From Antitrichia curtipendula (lineage: Eukaryota > Streptophyta > Bryopsida > Hypnales > Leucodontaceae): DNA of 64,000 nt. Both the position numbers and the translations under genes were made by a program. Shown in pieces: positions 34,789 through 47,224 of this stretch. The notes under the pieces were generated by a model. That model was not told the origin of the DNA, did no database searches, and saw nothing but the letters and a program-made list of their open reading frames with translations. The stretch lies in NCBI GenBank assembly GCA_951230915.1, contig OX579635.1, forward strand, positions 28,086,001 through 28,150,000. The letters are read 5' to 3'. The number at the start of each line of letters is the position of its first letter. Position 1 is the stretch's first letter.

Positions 34789-37700
34789 TAGGGAGTTCAA
34801 GGAACCACAATAAAATCCAAAAGGACAAGAATAGTTTCTCCAAGGGATAACAATGGGAAGTTATATGTTTTGTTTTGACCATCTAACATGTTTTGTTTTT
34901 TAATGAAAAACTTATATGTATTGTGCCAATGCCAGAGTTTAATAAAATAGAATAAAAATTATTTTCTAATTTTTAAGACCTTAAAAACCAATAACGCTAA
35001 CATGTGAGCTTAGAAATGTAATTTTACAAGCGTTGAGCCTAAGTGTAAGTAGGTACTCTATAACATAAGTATCTTATAACCATGGAAGGTGCTTATAACA
35101 TAGGTACTTACAATATAGACACCTATAATATAGGCACATCTAATATAAATATCATATTATTATGGAAGGTGTCTATAATATAGGAACCTAGGCTCTTAGG
35201 CTCATGGGTTCAAGATCCTAGGCTCACATACTAGCAACTCTACCCTAAAAAATTCAAAATTCAATATCTTTTTTGTTACGAGTTCAAACACCATGAAACA
35301 ATATGTGCACCTTTGCTCACATAGGCTTCTAATGATATCAAGAATGCAACTAAGGAACATACAGTTCCGAAGATCTCGTCATAATAAACAAAACCAAATA
35401 AACAAACTCATTTAAAGTATAGATGTGTGGATGGAAATATGTATGAAAAACCCTAGAATTTGTTATTGTATTGCAACCAAAAAAATTGCAAAAAAAATCA
35501 ATCTAAATATGTGGAGTGATCAAAAGGGGTCACAATTGGTATACATGCCTTACAATTTGCCTTCATTTTGACCTTTTCTGTGCTTGTTGGTCTCTCTCTG
35601 AAAAGCCAAGTGATCCTAGATTTGTTCTTGTCAAATATTCTTTTTTTAAAATTTCAAGACCTTACAATTCCTATAATCAAGGCCCAAAGCAAAAAATTAT
35701 GTTCCAGTGATGCGATAGTAAATTTGTATTTTCTTAGAGCTATTTGAAAATAAAATGAAAATTTTGATTCTTTAGAGATTTTCCAAAGTCCTTAATTCCA
35801 ATATTTTGAACCTTTTAGGGATTTAGGGTTTACCCTAATGATCAAAGACATCCCACATGTAAGGGTTTGTAATCAAATTTGTAATGCTATAACCTCACTA
35901 TTGGGCATGGAATAAAGGTAGGAGAATATACGTCAAAAAGTGGAGTGTATGTGTCAAATATATTTATTAGTTGGAGATGACCTAAAAATAAAAATGAATA
36001 AGCTTCAAAATAAAATGTTAAAGTGAGGTCTTGTTACATAAAAAAAGCCTGAAACATAGCAAAATATTTTTCCTAGTGATAATCTTCTTAGATTTCTAAG
36101 ACATTCGGAAGTCACTATAAGGTGGACACATGGTTGGGAAAATTAGTAACCATGTCATAAGGTTGATCCCAGGGAGAGGTATGTATTTCTAAGTGATCAT
36201 CACGCAAAGTATTATAGTTCCTAATGTAATTTTTGGATTAAAATTATAAAACTTAATTAAGATGAATGCATCTATGTGTATTTTTGACAACCAATGTCTT
36301 ATGAGCTCCAACTGAAACAAAAATTATATTTTTGGAAAGCTAATGTGTTTTTCTATCTTCTCAAAAAAAATAAAAAAATCATGACAAATATTGAGACCAT
36401 AGGAATTTGCCCAAAATTCATTTTGTCCTTTGAGAGGACAATAGGACTTTAACATGAATTAAATTAAATATCAATGACTCTTGTGGAATGATCAAAACAA
36501 GAAAGTATGTTTTTTTAAAACATAGGGTGAAATTTCTAGGGTGGAATTATTATGATGTTACGGTAGTTAAAATTCCCTAAACTTAAAAAGATTTTAAATT
36601 ATTTCAAGCCAAAAATATGTTCCATTAAACCATGTTCTAAAATCATGTTAAACTTTATGTTCTCTCATATTGTTTGGAGAACTAATGATAGGAACTTTAA
36701 TTAGTTTGCTGAAGTACATCCTTCCAATTTTGAAAATTTGAAAACCTCAACAACTGCAAAAACATGGAACTTGCATTACAAAAACATGTTTTTTGACCCA
36801 TCCTAATGATAAAATTTGATCTTTCAAACCTTATGTAAAAGAAAATTTGTGCCATTCAACATGAAAAAATGGGCCTCATGTAAGCTGACAAACAAACACA
36901 TAGTTACACACACATTTCAAATTCATTCTTTATTTATTTTTTAAGTGTAAGGTTATTATAAATTGATGAAAAACACAAACTTCTTGAAATCCAAAAAAAT
37001 TCACTGAAAATCTTCAATTTCAATGGTGAGAATGTTCTCATAGACAATCTATACCTTATGATTTTTATTTTTTTAAAATACTTTGAGTTCAATTTCAACA
37101 ATGAACATCAACAATAATTTTTTGAAGAGATGTCATGATTGCCTATAAAAACAAGCTTGTCAAGACTTTCTTACAGCAATAAAATAGAATGATTCAAATC
37201 TTCCTATGTGCATGCATGTACTACAATACACCTATAAAATAAAATCTAAATGAAAAACAAATGAATTACAAAATTTCTTTGTTGCCTATATTTCTTGACT
37301 TTACTTCTAAAACAGAAAATCATGTAACATGTATAATACTTATCGAATTGCATGAAACAAAGCTTTATATGAAGAAAATGATGAATAAAAGCTATCCAAA
37401 GAATCTTTAAGTTTTTTTTGAAAATACCAAAAAAATTCAAGCAATCCAAAAAATAATTTGGGTGAATGAAATGCATTGGAGGTTAAATTCTTCACCAGAC
37501 AACTTGGCCCATGTCTTCATTGTTCATATACTATTCCAAGTATTACAAATAGGAGTGTTTTGGTTGGACAATGTTATTGTGATATAAATGGATTTGTAAT
37601 TTTTTTTTGCCAATTGAAATAGATCTTATGTAGAATTATGAAGGGCTAAAAGACTAATGAAGTACATGGTAGAAAAATCAAATGAATATTGGTAGGAGAG

Positions 37701-38640
37701 AATAGCCAAGGGATCTTATAGGAGGATAATGGTACTTTCATAGACAAAATAAAGTGCAATAAATGTGCAATAATAATTCTTTTAGACGATGAATAATATT
37801 ACGTTGAAGAGCAAATTATTTTATTGGCGTTTTGTTTGCTCAACCCTCAAATGACTTTACAAAACTAACAATGCGACCCCTTATCTCACTCTTAGAATGA
37901 ACATTATATCCTAAAATATGCAAGCATGTTCAAACACAATACATGTGCAAGTAGATAACGTTATCGTATTGTAGTTTCTCAAACATGTAGACAAAGCAAC
38001 AATGATCCAAATTGAAAGTGCCATGTGTAACAGAATCTGACTTAGTATGAAGACAAACTAATGTTGCTACTTTATACTTTATACTATTTCATTTCATGCT
38101 CATTCTATTTCAAATACAAAAAATATCCCGTGTTCCAACAATAATTAGGTTCTTTAGGCATTTAGGGATTATAATTAAACAACTACAAAAAATAAATAAA
38201 ACCTCTAGCCATTGATTGTAAGGAACGTATTGACTTACTTCATAATATTATCGAAAAAAGTTGATTTATTTGGAATAAAAGTGAATACCATATAGTGGTC
38301 ATGGACAACATATCCTATTAAATGATTAATTAAAATTGAAACAAATAATTTAAAACTGTTAAATTAAAATATTTTACAAAATTCTTTATTTCCATGCAAA
38401 TTATTTGTTAGAGAGTAAAACCTATCACCAAAATATTTTGCCAAAAATGATTTGATTTATGGATCAATAGGTGCATTCTTCATTTCTATAAAACTCTTTG
38501 AAAATGACATCCATAGGCCACTTAGTGTCCTTCGAGGGTTCAAAAAGCTAAAAAAACAATTTGATCATCTATTTTTACAAATATATATTTTTTCCGACCA
38601 TGACCACCGGGTACTCTACTTGAGAGCCTTGTGCCATTGA
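34789..38640. other. AT-rich gene-poor region with repeat fragments
   Basis: No gene was found. Degenerate ATATAGG/CTATAATAT repeats occupy about 35060-35190. The stretch 36310-36455 matches the right part of TTAA copy A (GAAACAAAAATTATAT, then ATAGGAA, then CCTTTGAGAGGACAATAGGA), but its terminus has decayed. A tRNA-like patch (GGTTGATCCC) is near 36165. Confidence 0.5.
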
Positions 38641-38758
38641 TGAGGGTTGAGGAACAGCCATTGATTCCATCTTCAAAAAAAATTGGAGCGAAAAAATTGG
38701 AGCGACCAAGTTTGCCATCGGTCCGACAGGGACATGCTTCTCCGTTGCCACCACGGCG

Positions 38759-41700
38759 ATGGCTATGGCGGAAGTCGCTGCCACTGCGGCTGCGACGCCC
38801 TCTGCCTTCGTTAACCTGGCTTCCGTGACACAAGCATGGCAGCTCTTCGTAGTGCGCGCCTCCGCTCTCGTGCGCTCGTCGCCGCACTCCATCATCGACC
38901 AAGAGTTTCAGAGCTCCGTGCGCGTGCTGTGCGACCAAGGCCTCGTGTCTCTCGTTCTCAGCTACTTCCTCGATTCTCTGGAGGTTTGTGATTCATTATG
39001 TATCCCGTCTTCGGCAATGTCTGGCTCTTGATCGCCTTTTCTTGGATGCAAATGAGCAATGCGCACTAGATATTGGTGTGTAATCGGTGTCGTCTAGGGT
39101 TAATGAGGTGTATTTACGGGGAGAGGGAATATTCTCGATTTCCGATTTCGAATTTAGCTACAATTTGAACCTTTTTCAATCTTTTGTATGTTTACTTGTC
39201 GTGTTGGAACAGAGTCTTTATAAAGAGAATTGATAAGAACGCAATGTATGAGAATTCGAATCAGAAACGCAATCGAGAAATTATGTTTTTCAATCTTCTG
39301 TATGTCTACTTGTAGTGTTGGAACGGAGTCTTTATTAGAGATAGAATCGATAAGAATGCATGAGAATTAGAATCAGAATCACAATCTCAAAACTTTGAGG
39401 ACGGGGATATTCTGTTTTCTAGTCACCAGGTGATTAAGTGATGGATTTGAATTAGAAGTGAGAGAGGATGTGGCGCGGTTTTCAAGAGTGCTTGTGTTGT
39501 GGTTGAGACGATTGCAGAAGGCATTTAAGCAGCATGAGGTGGTGAATTTGTGGCAACATTTGGATGAGTACAGCAGATTGAAGCAAGATGATGGCAATGG
39601 TTCCGGCAAGGTAAGTGATGTTGATTATTCGCTTTTTTTTATCATCTGTTGCTGATAAACTTATACGGCTTAAAGTCTCACCTTTAGCCAGTGTCACGGA
39701 ATTCTCTTGTTCCCTGGTTCTAATTTAGTAATAAGTTGATCATGCTTACCCTTTGCATTTGTTCATACAGCTTAGTTGGAGAGTCTTTTTGAAAACAGAA
39801 TCGAAAAATTCTCAGTTTAAGGCAATCAAAAAAACGCAGTCGAATAATTGTCAGACTTAGAATATTTAGTTTTCCGGCAACCCTTCGTTCAGCTGCCTTT
39901 CAGTTCTAATTTTAGAAGATTTCTGTTCATGAAATGCTTCAATTAAGCTTCAGAGTAAGGTTATGGGAGAACGGAGTATAATCGTTTTTCGCTATCTATT
40001 TCAATATAAATTTGAACGTTTTTAACCTCTTACAATCTTTGGAAGAGTACAAAGATATACTTATGAAGTCCTTGGAAACTAAATTGAAGAAATCGCAACT
40101 AAGGCAAGGTATCTAAGGCAATCAGGAATGCATTCAAAAAATGAGAATACAACGAAATTTCCCGTGTTGTGGTAACCCTGGATCAGAGAAGTGTTTGCCC
40201 GATTGCCATTGCCTGTGGCAGGGTCTGCTTGACATTCTCCTGAACCCTATGTGCGAAAGATTAATGGCGGTTGTGTGCCCTGATGCAGCTGAATGAGTGG
40301 GTTCAGTTTACCCTTCCGAATGTGCTTTCAGAAGTCAGCTCCGCCAAGTTATCTCAGGAGGAATCTCTTCGAATGCTTACACGTCTCATTTATCAGGGGA
40401 CTTCTAGGCAAGCACTTGAAGTAGAACGCGTTCTTTCTCAGTACCACACTGCAGTCACTGCTGTGCTTCTCACAAGTGCACCACAATACTTTCCAGGTAT
40501 CTGATCCCTCTCTGAGTGCATTCAGCATCTTAGAAACATTGATTTTTAGATTTCGAGATTTGAAATTTGACGGTGATTGAGTGCTAGCCTTTTTTCCTTC
40601 TTCTTTTTACTGTCCATCAAGAATTCGAACATACAGAATGCTAGTATCAAACTGCTCAACTCAATAATTATCATAATTTGTGTGACCGTAGTATAACGAA
40701 ATCTGTGGCTGAATGCACTGTGCTATGGTAGAGATTTGGGGTTATTATCGGCTAATAATTCCTGCAGGATTCCACATGACTTCTCGATTTTTGTACTGCA
40801 GAAATACTAAATCTCTTCTTTAAGGTACGTTTGGGAGAGTTTAGTAAAGCAGTGAGGCAACGCAACCGTAACTGTCGGAGAGGTTCGGCAAGCGGGGAGA
40901 GTGAAGATGGTGTTTCAGAAGATCCTGAGAAGAACAATGGTGAGGATGATGAGATGGAAAGTATACGGAGCAGTCGTTGTACTGACGCAGATGACATGGA
41001 AATCAATGACAATCCGTCTGAGAATCAGGAAGCTAAACCTATGGATGACACAGACGAAGCACGAGACATGGAAGGGGTTGACTTTGCGGTAGTCAGTGAT
41101 CTCAAATTAGGCACTGGTGCGGCGACAGTGAAGGAAGTTGCAGCTGTGGTTGGTGAAGAGTGGGTCAGTGGTGTTGGTTCTGTTATTAGCAATCTGCGTC
41201 ACATTGGCTTCGCAGCCCTGAGTGAAGAGGGATACGCGTCTGCTATATATTCCCTTCTGAAGGTGAGACTGTTGTTCTGGAATTTCTTGAAGATTTTTCT
41301 AAGTCGACCACCTACAATTCTCAATATAGTGTGAGTTATCTCTATTGGAGTTATTTGGATCGTTTCATATTTTACTAATTTTTTGGTTTCCTGGCTATTA
41401 CTGAGCCGCTTCCGTAGGTTATTATTCTGTTTGACGTCTTAGTGAACTTAGATATTCACAATAATGTTGACTTCTTAAACCGTCGATATTTCTCAGTACT
41501 TGTTGATGCTTCAGGGCTGATGTATTGAGTAACGCTAGATAAAAACATTCATTAATTTCAGGGTTTGGTTTTGATTTGCAGGCTAAAATTCATGCTATTA
41601 CAAATAAACGCTATGAGAAACCAGTTCTGGGATCCATACGGTCCTGGATAGAGGTTCGCTTCTCTTTCAGAATGTGCGGTTATGCACTGTTTTTGTGTCT

Positions 41701-44700
41701 AATTGACTCCTGTATGGCTTTGGGGTGCGGGTGTTCTAATCTGCAACTTCGGTACTTGGGTATATATGAAGTGGAGATTACGAGTGATTTGATTTGCAGA
41801 ATAGTTTTGTTATCATCCTGTGTGCCAGACGGCTTCGTTTTCATAAACCCTTTATGTGAAGTGTTTGGCTTACTATAGATTTCCGGGTATCGCTCCTGCC
41901 CAACCTTTCCAGCGCCTTGGTCTTCACGATTGACTCATACATTATGTTGCTTATATCGTGGTGGATGACGTCAGATTGATTATTTATGCTCTTCCATTGT
42001 ACAGGCTGTTCCACTGCGCTTCCTCTGTGTTATTCTGGCGTCTTCGGGTACTCCATCCTCGAAGAGTTCTTCGCTGACTTTTCCTTCCCCTTTAGCATCA
42101 ATATCATTACCTGCCACTGGGGCAGATGAAATAGTTAAGGAAGGTGTGGTTAGATGGCGTTTACGGCTCCATTTTTTTGCTTATGAGACTCTTGGCGATA
42201 TGCGCATTAGCGAGTTATTTGACATCATTGTTGACTATCCTGAAAGGTAACTTTTTCTTCTGACTATGACTGGGGATTTATGTGGGTTGGTTTGTATAAC
42301 AATTCGAAGGTCCGGTTTCAACACCTGGCTTGAGAAGTGCATATTTGACATAGCTTCAAGTTGTGAATTGTGAATTCTAGCTGTGAATCTACTTCTAATT
42401 TTCAGTCAGTTTGAGAGTCGACACTCTTTTCTACGAGTATTCTGATGTGAGATGATGGGCTTCGTTGCTGTCAGCTTACCAGCAATTGAGGATCTGCGTC
42501 AGTGCTTGACAAACACCAGGCATCATGCAAAGCTTGTCGATTCTTTTCGTACCGCACTCCGACAGAGGTTGCTGACAGCAGGAGCTGCAACCACAGATAT
42601 TCTACTCCAGTATGTTTCAACTATTAAGGCCTTGAGAATTATGGATCCAACAGGGGTGGTCCTTGAGGCAGTTGGCGAGCCCATCAAAGAATACCTTCGA
42701 GGTCGCAAGGACACAATCCGGTGTATTGTGACAATGCTCACTGATGACACAGGGGCGGGTGGGGTTGCGGGTCTGGGTGGCGTAGGTGAGAGCTTATTTG
42801 AAGAGCTTAGTCGGGGTGTGGCTTCTCTTGAGAATGTCGACAGTGACGATGATGCAGAATTAGATGGGGATGAAGCTTGGGCTGCTGCAGAGAGGTAAAT
42901 ATTGCAAATGATTTCGTGAATTTGAATTTACAAAGCTCTGGTATTTCTCGTTTCCCTATGTCGTGATTTTTGGGATGTTTAGTCCAAAAGTCTTGCAGCA
43001 AAATTCGAATATATTCGTGTCAGTTACCTAAGTTTTGACAGACTGATTTCTCATAATTATTATTTGCTCTTTCGTATGGAGGCTGCTGACGAAGTTTGAT
43101 ATGGTGATTTCCATGAGTCACTTGGTTGGTCGTGAGGATGGATGAGTAAGACTGTGTGGTTGCAGACACTAATGAATTTGTATACTGGCAGGTGGGAACC
43201 AGATCCTGTAGAGGCGGACCCGTCTAGGACAAGCAAAAGTCGGCGATTGATGGACATTATTAGCATGCTCGTTGGAATATATGGATCAAAGGAGCTGTTT
43301 GTGAACGAGTACCGAGTAATGTTGGCTGAAAAACTGCTGAACAAGTCCGATTATGACACAGATCGTGATATTCGCACACTGGAGTTGCTGAAGGTATGAA
43401 CCTTAGGCTTAAAGTTGTCATCTTCCATACTAGCAACTTCGGTGTAAAGTTCCCGTCCAAATTTTGTTTGTAATTCGGACTTGATTAATATTGGATGAAG
43501 ATCCAATCAGAATATATTTCTAAGTGTGTCAAAAAGACATGTGCTGAAATGTACAGAAATATCATTCCAGAAAACAAATAGAAAATAAGGGTCATATTAG
43601 AAGATTACATCATCGGAATTTTGATACGTTTGGTGCCTTTTTCAAGTCAAGTAGGTGTGTCTTTTCTGCTATGGAGTTACATGCTTGATTTTGGTTTCGT
43701 CAATGCAGCTGCGGTTTGGCGAGAACAACATGCATGGGTGTGAGATCATGCTCAAGGATCTGGCAGATTCAAAGCGTATTAACACCAATATAAAAGCTGC
43801 AGTGACTGCCGAGCAAAGTCGTCATGGCTTGGACCCTGTATCGCAGGCAGATGATGCAGGATACTGCACGCCACCAGCTACTGTTGGTCTGACCGAAACC
43901 GATTCACCGGCTACCTTTTCGCAGAGTCTGGGGTCTCAGAATGGTGAGATCGCAAATGTGGGTGTAGACAAAAAGCTACCCCTTGATGTCCTGGAGGCCA
44001 CAATCATTTCCTCTCTCTTTTGGCCTCCATTTCAGGTAGTGTCTTTGTACCTCGAGTTTTGCTTCTATTTTTCAAAGCATGCAATAGATATTTGAAATTC
44101 ATGTCGCTCTGTGCTGCTCTACTGGAAATGAAACATTATTATTAATTAGGCTTTCTGAGAATCCTATCTATGACTGTTCTTGAATCTGGTTAAGTTTGAA
44201 GTGGAATTATATACCCGCAGTTGGTCTGCTGTGCAGGTAGAGACGTTGAAAGTGCCAGCAGTGGTCGAAGAGCTCTTGGGAGAGTACGCACAACGCTTTC
44301 ATACAGTCAAAGCACCCAGAAAACTTCAATGGAGAAAGAATCTTGGCACTGTCAAGGTGAGAATCATTTTCAGTTCACTATTTTAGATCATCTGTAAATG
44401 ATCACGTGAGAAATGATCATGTTACTAACTTCAAAATATCACACATTGTTTTTGTGCTAGATACATATCTCAAATAAGACATGCCTCTAGTTGATACTGC
44501 GCTTGAAAGTGACCACTGACCTTAACAGTGTAAGAACACCTGTGAATTAATCCAGTCTTTGAATCTCACGAATAATCTTGTGTTTTCCTGCATCTGTCAT
44601 TATTCACCCTGCTCAGTTGGAGCTGCAATTTGAGGATCGGTCAGCGCAATTTGTGGTGTCACCCATGCATGCAGCTATAATCATGCATTTTGAGGACCAG

Positions 44701-46861
44701 ACAAGGTGCACTCACTTCACTCTTACATCCACTCCTCCTTGTCATTCCTCTATGGTATCAACTGTTTTGGTTTATTGCGCATCTCAGCTTTGCCCAATGC
44801 TCATGTAGCCAAAGTACTACGTCTAGATGGATTGATCGCCTATTCCCTGTCTGATGTCCTGATTGCTAAGTGTTTGTACGTACGTGGTCTCTTTCTTGCG
44901 TGCTTAAATTGCAGGTGGACAGCCACAGAACTGGCAGAAGCAGTAGGTCTGCCAGTAGCTACATTGCGGAGACGAATTATGCTTTGGGTGAATCAGGTAA
45001 CACATATTCAAGGACGAAAAGCAAGGTCGAGGCTAGTGCTAATTTTCTGGCGAAATTTTGGAGGGCTTTTAAATGAATTTCTGTTTTGGTTAAAAATAGC
45101 ATTCTTTTTGTCACCAAATGATGAATAGTAATCATAAAAAATTAGATGAAATCATCAAATTGAGGAAGTACAAATATGTAGATGAATGAGAATTTCTATC
45201 CAAATATGGCTACGTCATAGAAAACACGCCTGAGATAACTAGTGAGAGAACCATTGAGAGAACCATTGAGTTCTCCAATGTGCCCAATTTCACCAACTCT
45301 ACTGGTTACTCAGGCGTGGTTTCCACTACAGTAGTGGTTTTCCTGTCTCCACTTGAGAGAAATTTTAAAATGCTTGGAAAAAACTCCGGTGAGTCTCGCT
45401 ACGTGGTACATGAAAGATGACATGGCAACGAAGAGGCACTCGCTTTTAGGAAGTCCATGAAATGGGGAAAGTAAAGAACTTTTAATTTGTTATTCGTGCC
45501 ATGTGGATTCAGTGTTCGCCTGGCTCTGTTATCTTGTGGCAACGCCGTTTAATTGGATACTTGCATCTCTCAGGGAGTTCTTGTGGAGTCGCATAAGATC
45601 AAAGACGGAGATACAGTGTACAGCATTGTGGAGACCATGGGGGATGCTGGAGCTCGGGCAGGTGTTGGTGCTCCTTCGATGGATGCAATCCTGCCATTGC
45701 TGGGTGAGGAAGAAAGGGAAAGTGCTGTGGCTTCTATGGAAGACCAGTGGCAACAAGAGATGAACGTCTACGAGGCAAGTTTCAGCTCGTGTTGTCACGA
45801 CTTCGCTAGAGAGTTCTCCATGAGCAGTGCTCTGCCTAGCATGTGGTTTTATATCTCTAGGAAATTAATTTTTATGGAGCTTCAATCAAGGAAGGTAACA
45901 CAATGTCCCAAGAAATTATTTCTTACACTTTTGAACGAAGAAAGAACGTCTTGGAAAGTTAGCTATAATCAATTATTAGCTGCCAAGGTAGCCTCCTTTT
46001 ATATCTACAGGAGTTGAAGTGAATCGTTGACGAAGTTTCAAGGAAGGTAATAAAATGTCTAAAGAAACTATATCCTACTTTCTAGAACTATTGAAATATG
46101 CTTTGGAAGTTACTACAATCAAGTATTAGCTTCCATAGTTTGATACTTTCGTATCTAGATGAATTGAAGGGAATAAGTGCGGAAGCTGCAAAGAAAGAAG
46201 AAAAATATACCATAGAAAGAGGAAATAATACCGTGCGTTTTTTAATAGTAAAAATGTGCTTTGAAAGTTTCTATAATTGGCTATACGATTCCAAAATGGA
46301 CTTGCAAATTTCAGTTCAGGCACTTCTAGGATAACAAAGAAACAAAGCAATGAGCTCACTCCTTCTGAACTTTGATTATGCTCCCTGCATTTTGTGTTAA
46401 TAATGGATTGCGAGTTCATGTCCCTTTGTGGGGGGAGAATTAGTAATTTACCTTCGTAAGTGTCATGCGAAGTGCTGATGTGATCATCTGTTCTTGCAGT
46501 CTTATGTAATTGGAATGCTCACCAACTTCGACTCTTTGCCGCTTGATCGCATCCACAATATGCTCAAAGTAAGTAACGTCCTGTCACTCGTGGATTGTTG
46601 TTGGAATTGGCAAGGGTCGGCAGCTCAACAATACAACAATGAAAATTTTCCCTTTATTTTTTAGCTCATTGAGTCGACTCGAGTGATATCGAATTCTTGT
46701 GAATACAGCCCTGACACGTTGGGCGGTCCGAAACGCAGATGTTCGTATCCGACCCACCTTACGACAAGACACTTCAACAGTTGCAAGGGTTTCTTGGTCG
46801 CTTGGTAGGAGAAGAAAAGTTGGAGTTTCGGGACGGTGTCTATCGGCGAAGGCAAATGTGA
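38759..46861 (+). CDS. APC2: Anaphase-promoting complex subunit 2 (cullin-like)
   Basis: APC2 is the cullin-like scaffold of the anaphase-promoting complex, the E3 ubiquitin ligase that targets cyclins and securin. Exons by splice signal and phase: 38759-38983, about 39467-39610, 40289-40496, 40802-41262, 41582-41653, 42005-42246, 42475-42894, 43192-43393, 43709-44035, 44237-44356, 44617-44705, 44915-44996, 45574-45774, 46500-46568 and 46739-46861; about 994 residues (Arabidopsis about 865). Cullin-homology blocks include YVSTIKALRIMDP and EYLRGRKDTIRCIVTMLTDD (exon 7), GSKELFVNEYRVMLAEKLLN (exon 8), FGENNMHGCEIMLKDLADSK (exon 9) and PRKLQWRKNLGTVK (exon 10). The C-terminal winged-helix APC2 domain ends with DKTLQQLQGFL and GEEKLEFRDGVY (exon 15). 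Exon 4 carries a long acidic insert. The intron after exon 13 uses a GC donor. The exon 2 acceptor is the weakest call. Confidence 0.93.
45219..45333. repeat. Foldback element inside APC2 intron 12
   Basis: GAAAACACGCCTGAGATAACTAGT at the left pairs with ACTGGTTACTCAGGCGTGGTTTCC at the right, with a few mismatches. The centre carries a tandem GAGAGAACCATT. It is a short MITE-like or foldback insertion within the 577-bp intron 44997-45573. Confidence 0.65.
45840..46320 (+). repeat. Tandem repeat in APC2 intron 13, about 150 bp period
   Basis: Three diverged units begin near 45845, 45993 and 46140. Each has a T-rich TATATCTA(C/G)(A/-)GG-like start, a GAAGGTAA(C/T)A(C/A)AATGTC-type middle (less clear in unit 3), and a final (C/G)TTGGAAAGTTxCTATAATCA-like block. 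They lie between the GC donor at 45775 and the acceptor at 46499. Confidence 0.65.
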
Positions 46862-47224
46862 TGATGTCTCTGCGTATCACCATGCTTTTTGCATGAGCGC
46901 CCTGGAAACGGAACAGATTAGGGAAAATAGAATTTCAATTAGAAACATTCAATATGAACTGGGGTATCCTGTGAAGAGTGTTAGCCGGGAATGGAAGAAA
47001 GTAGGGGGCATATCGTCCATTCCAACGAAATGACAGATTAATTTTAGCGATCACATTGGCGGGGATGTATTTTGTGGTCATATTTGCTTTCAGAACGAAG
47101 TCATAATTATTGCAGAAGTACTAAATAGAAAGAGAAAGTTGAAAGTGCCGTTGTTGCAACAGGGTCTTCATGTTCTCGAACCGTGCAACGTGGTCATCGC
47201 AGTATACAACTTCGGGGCTTTTTA

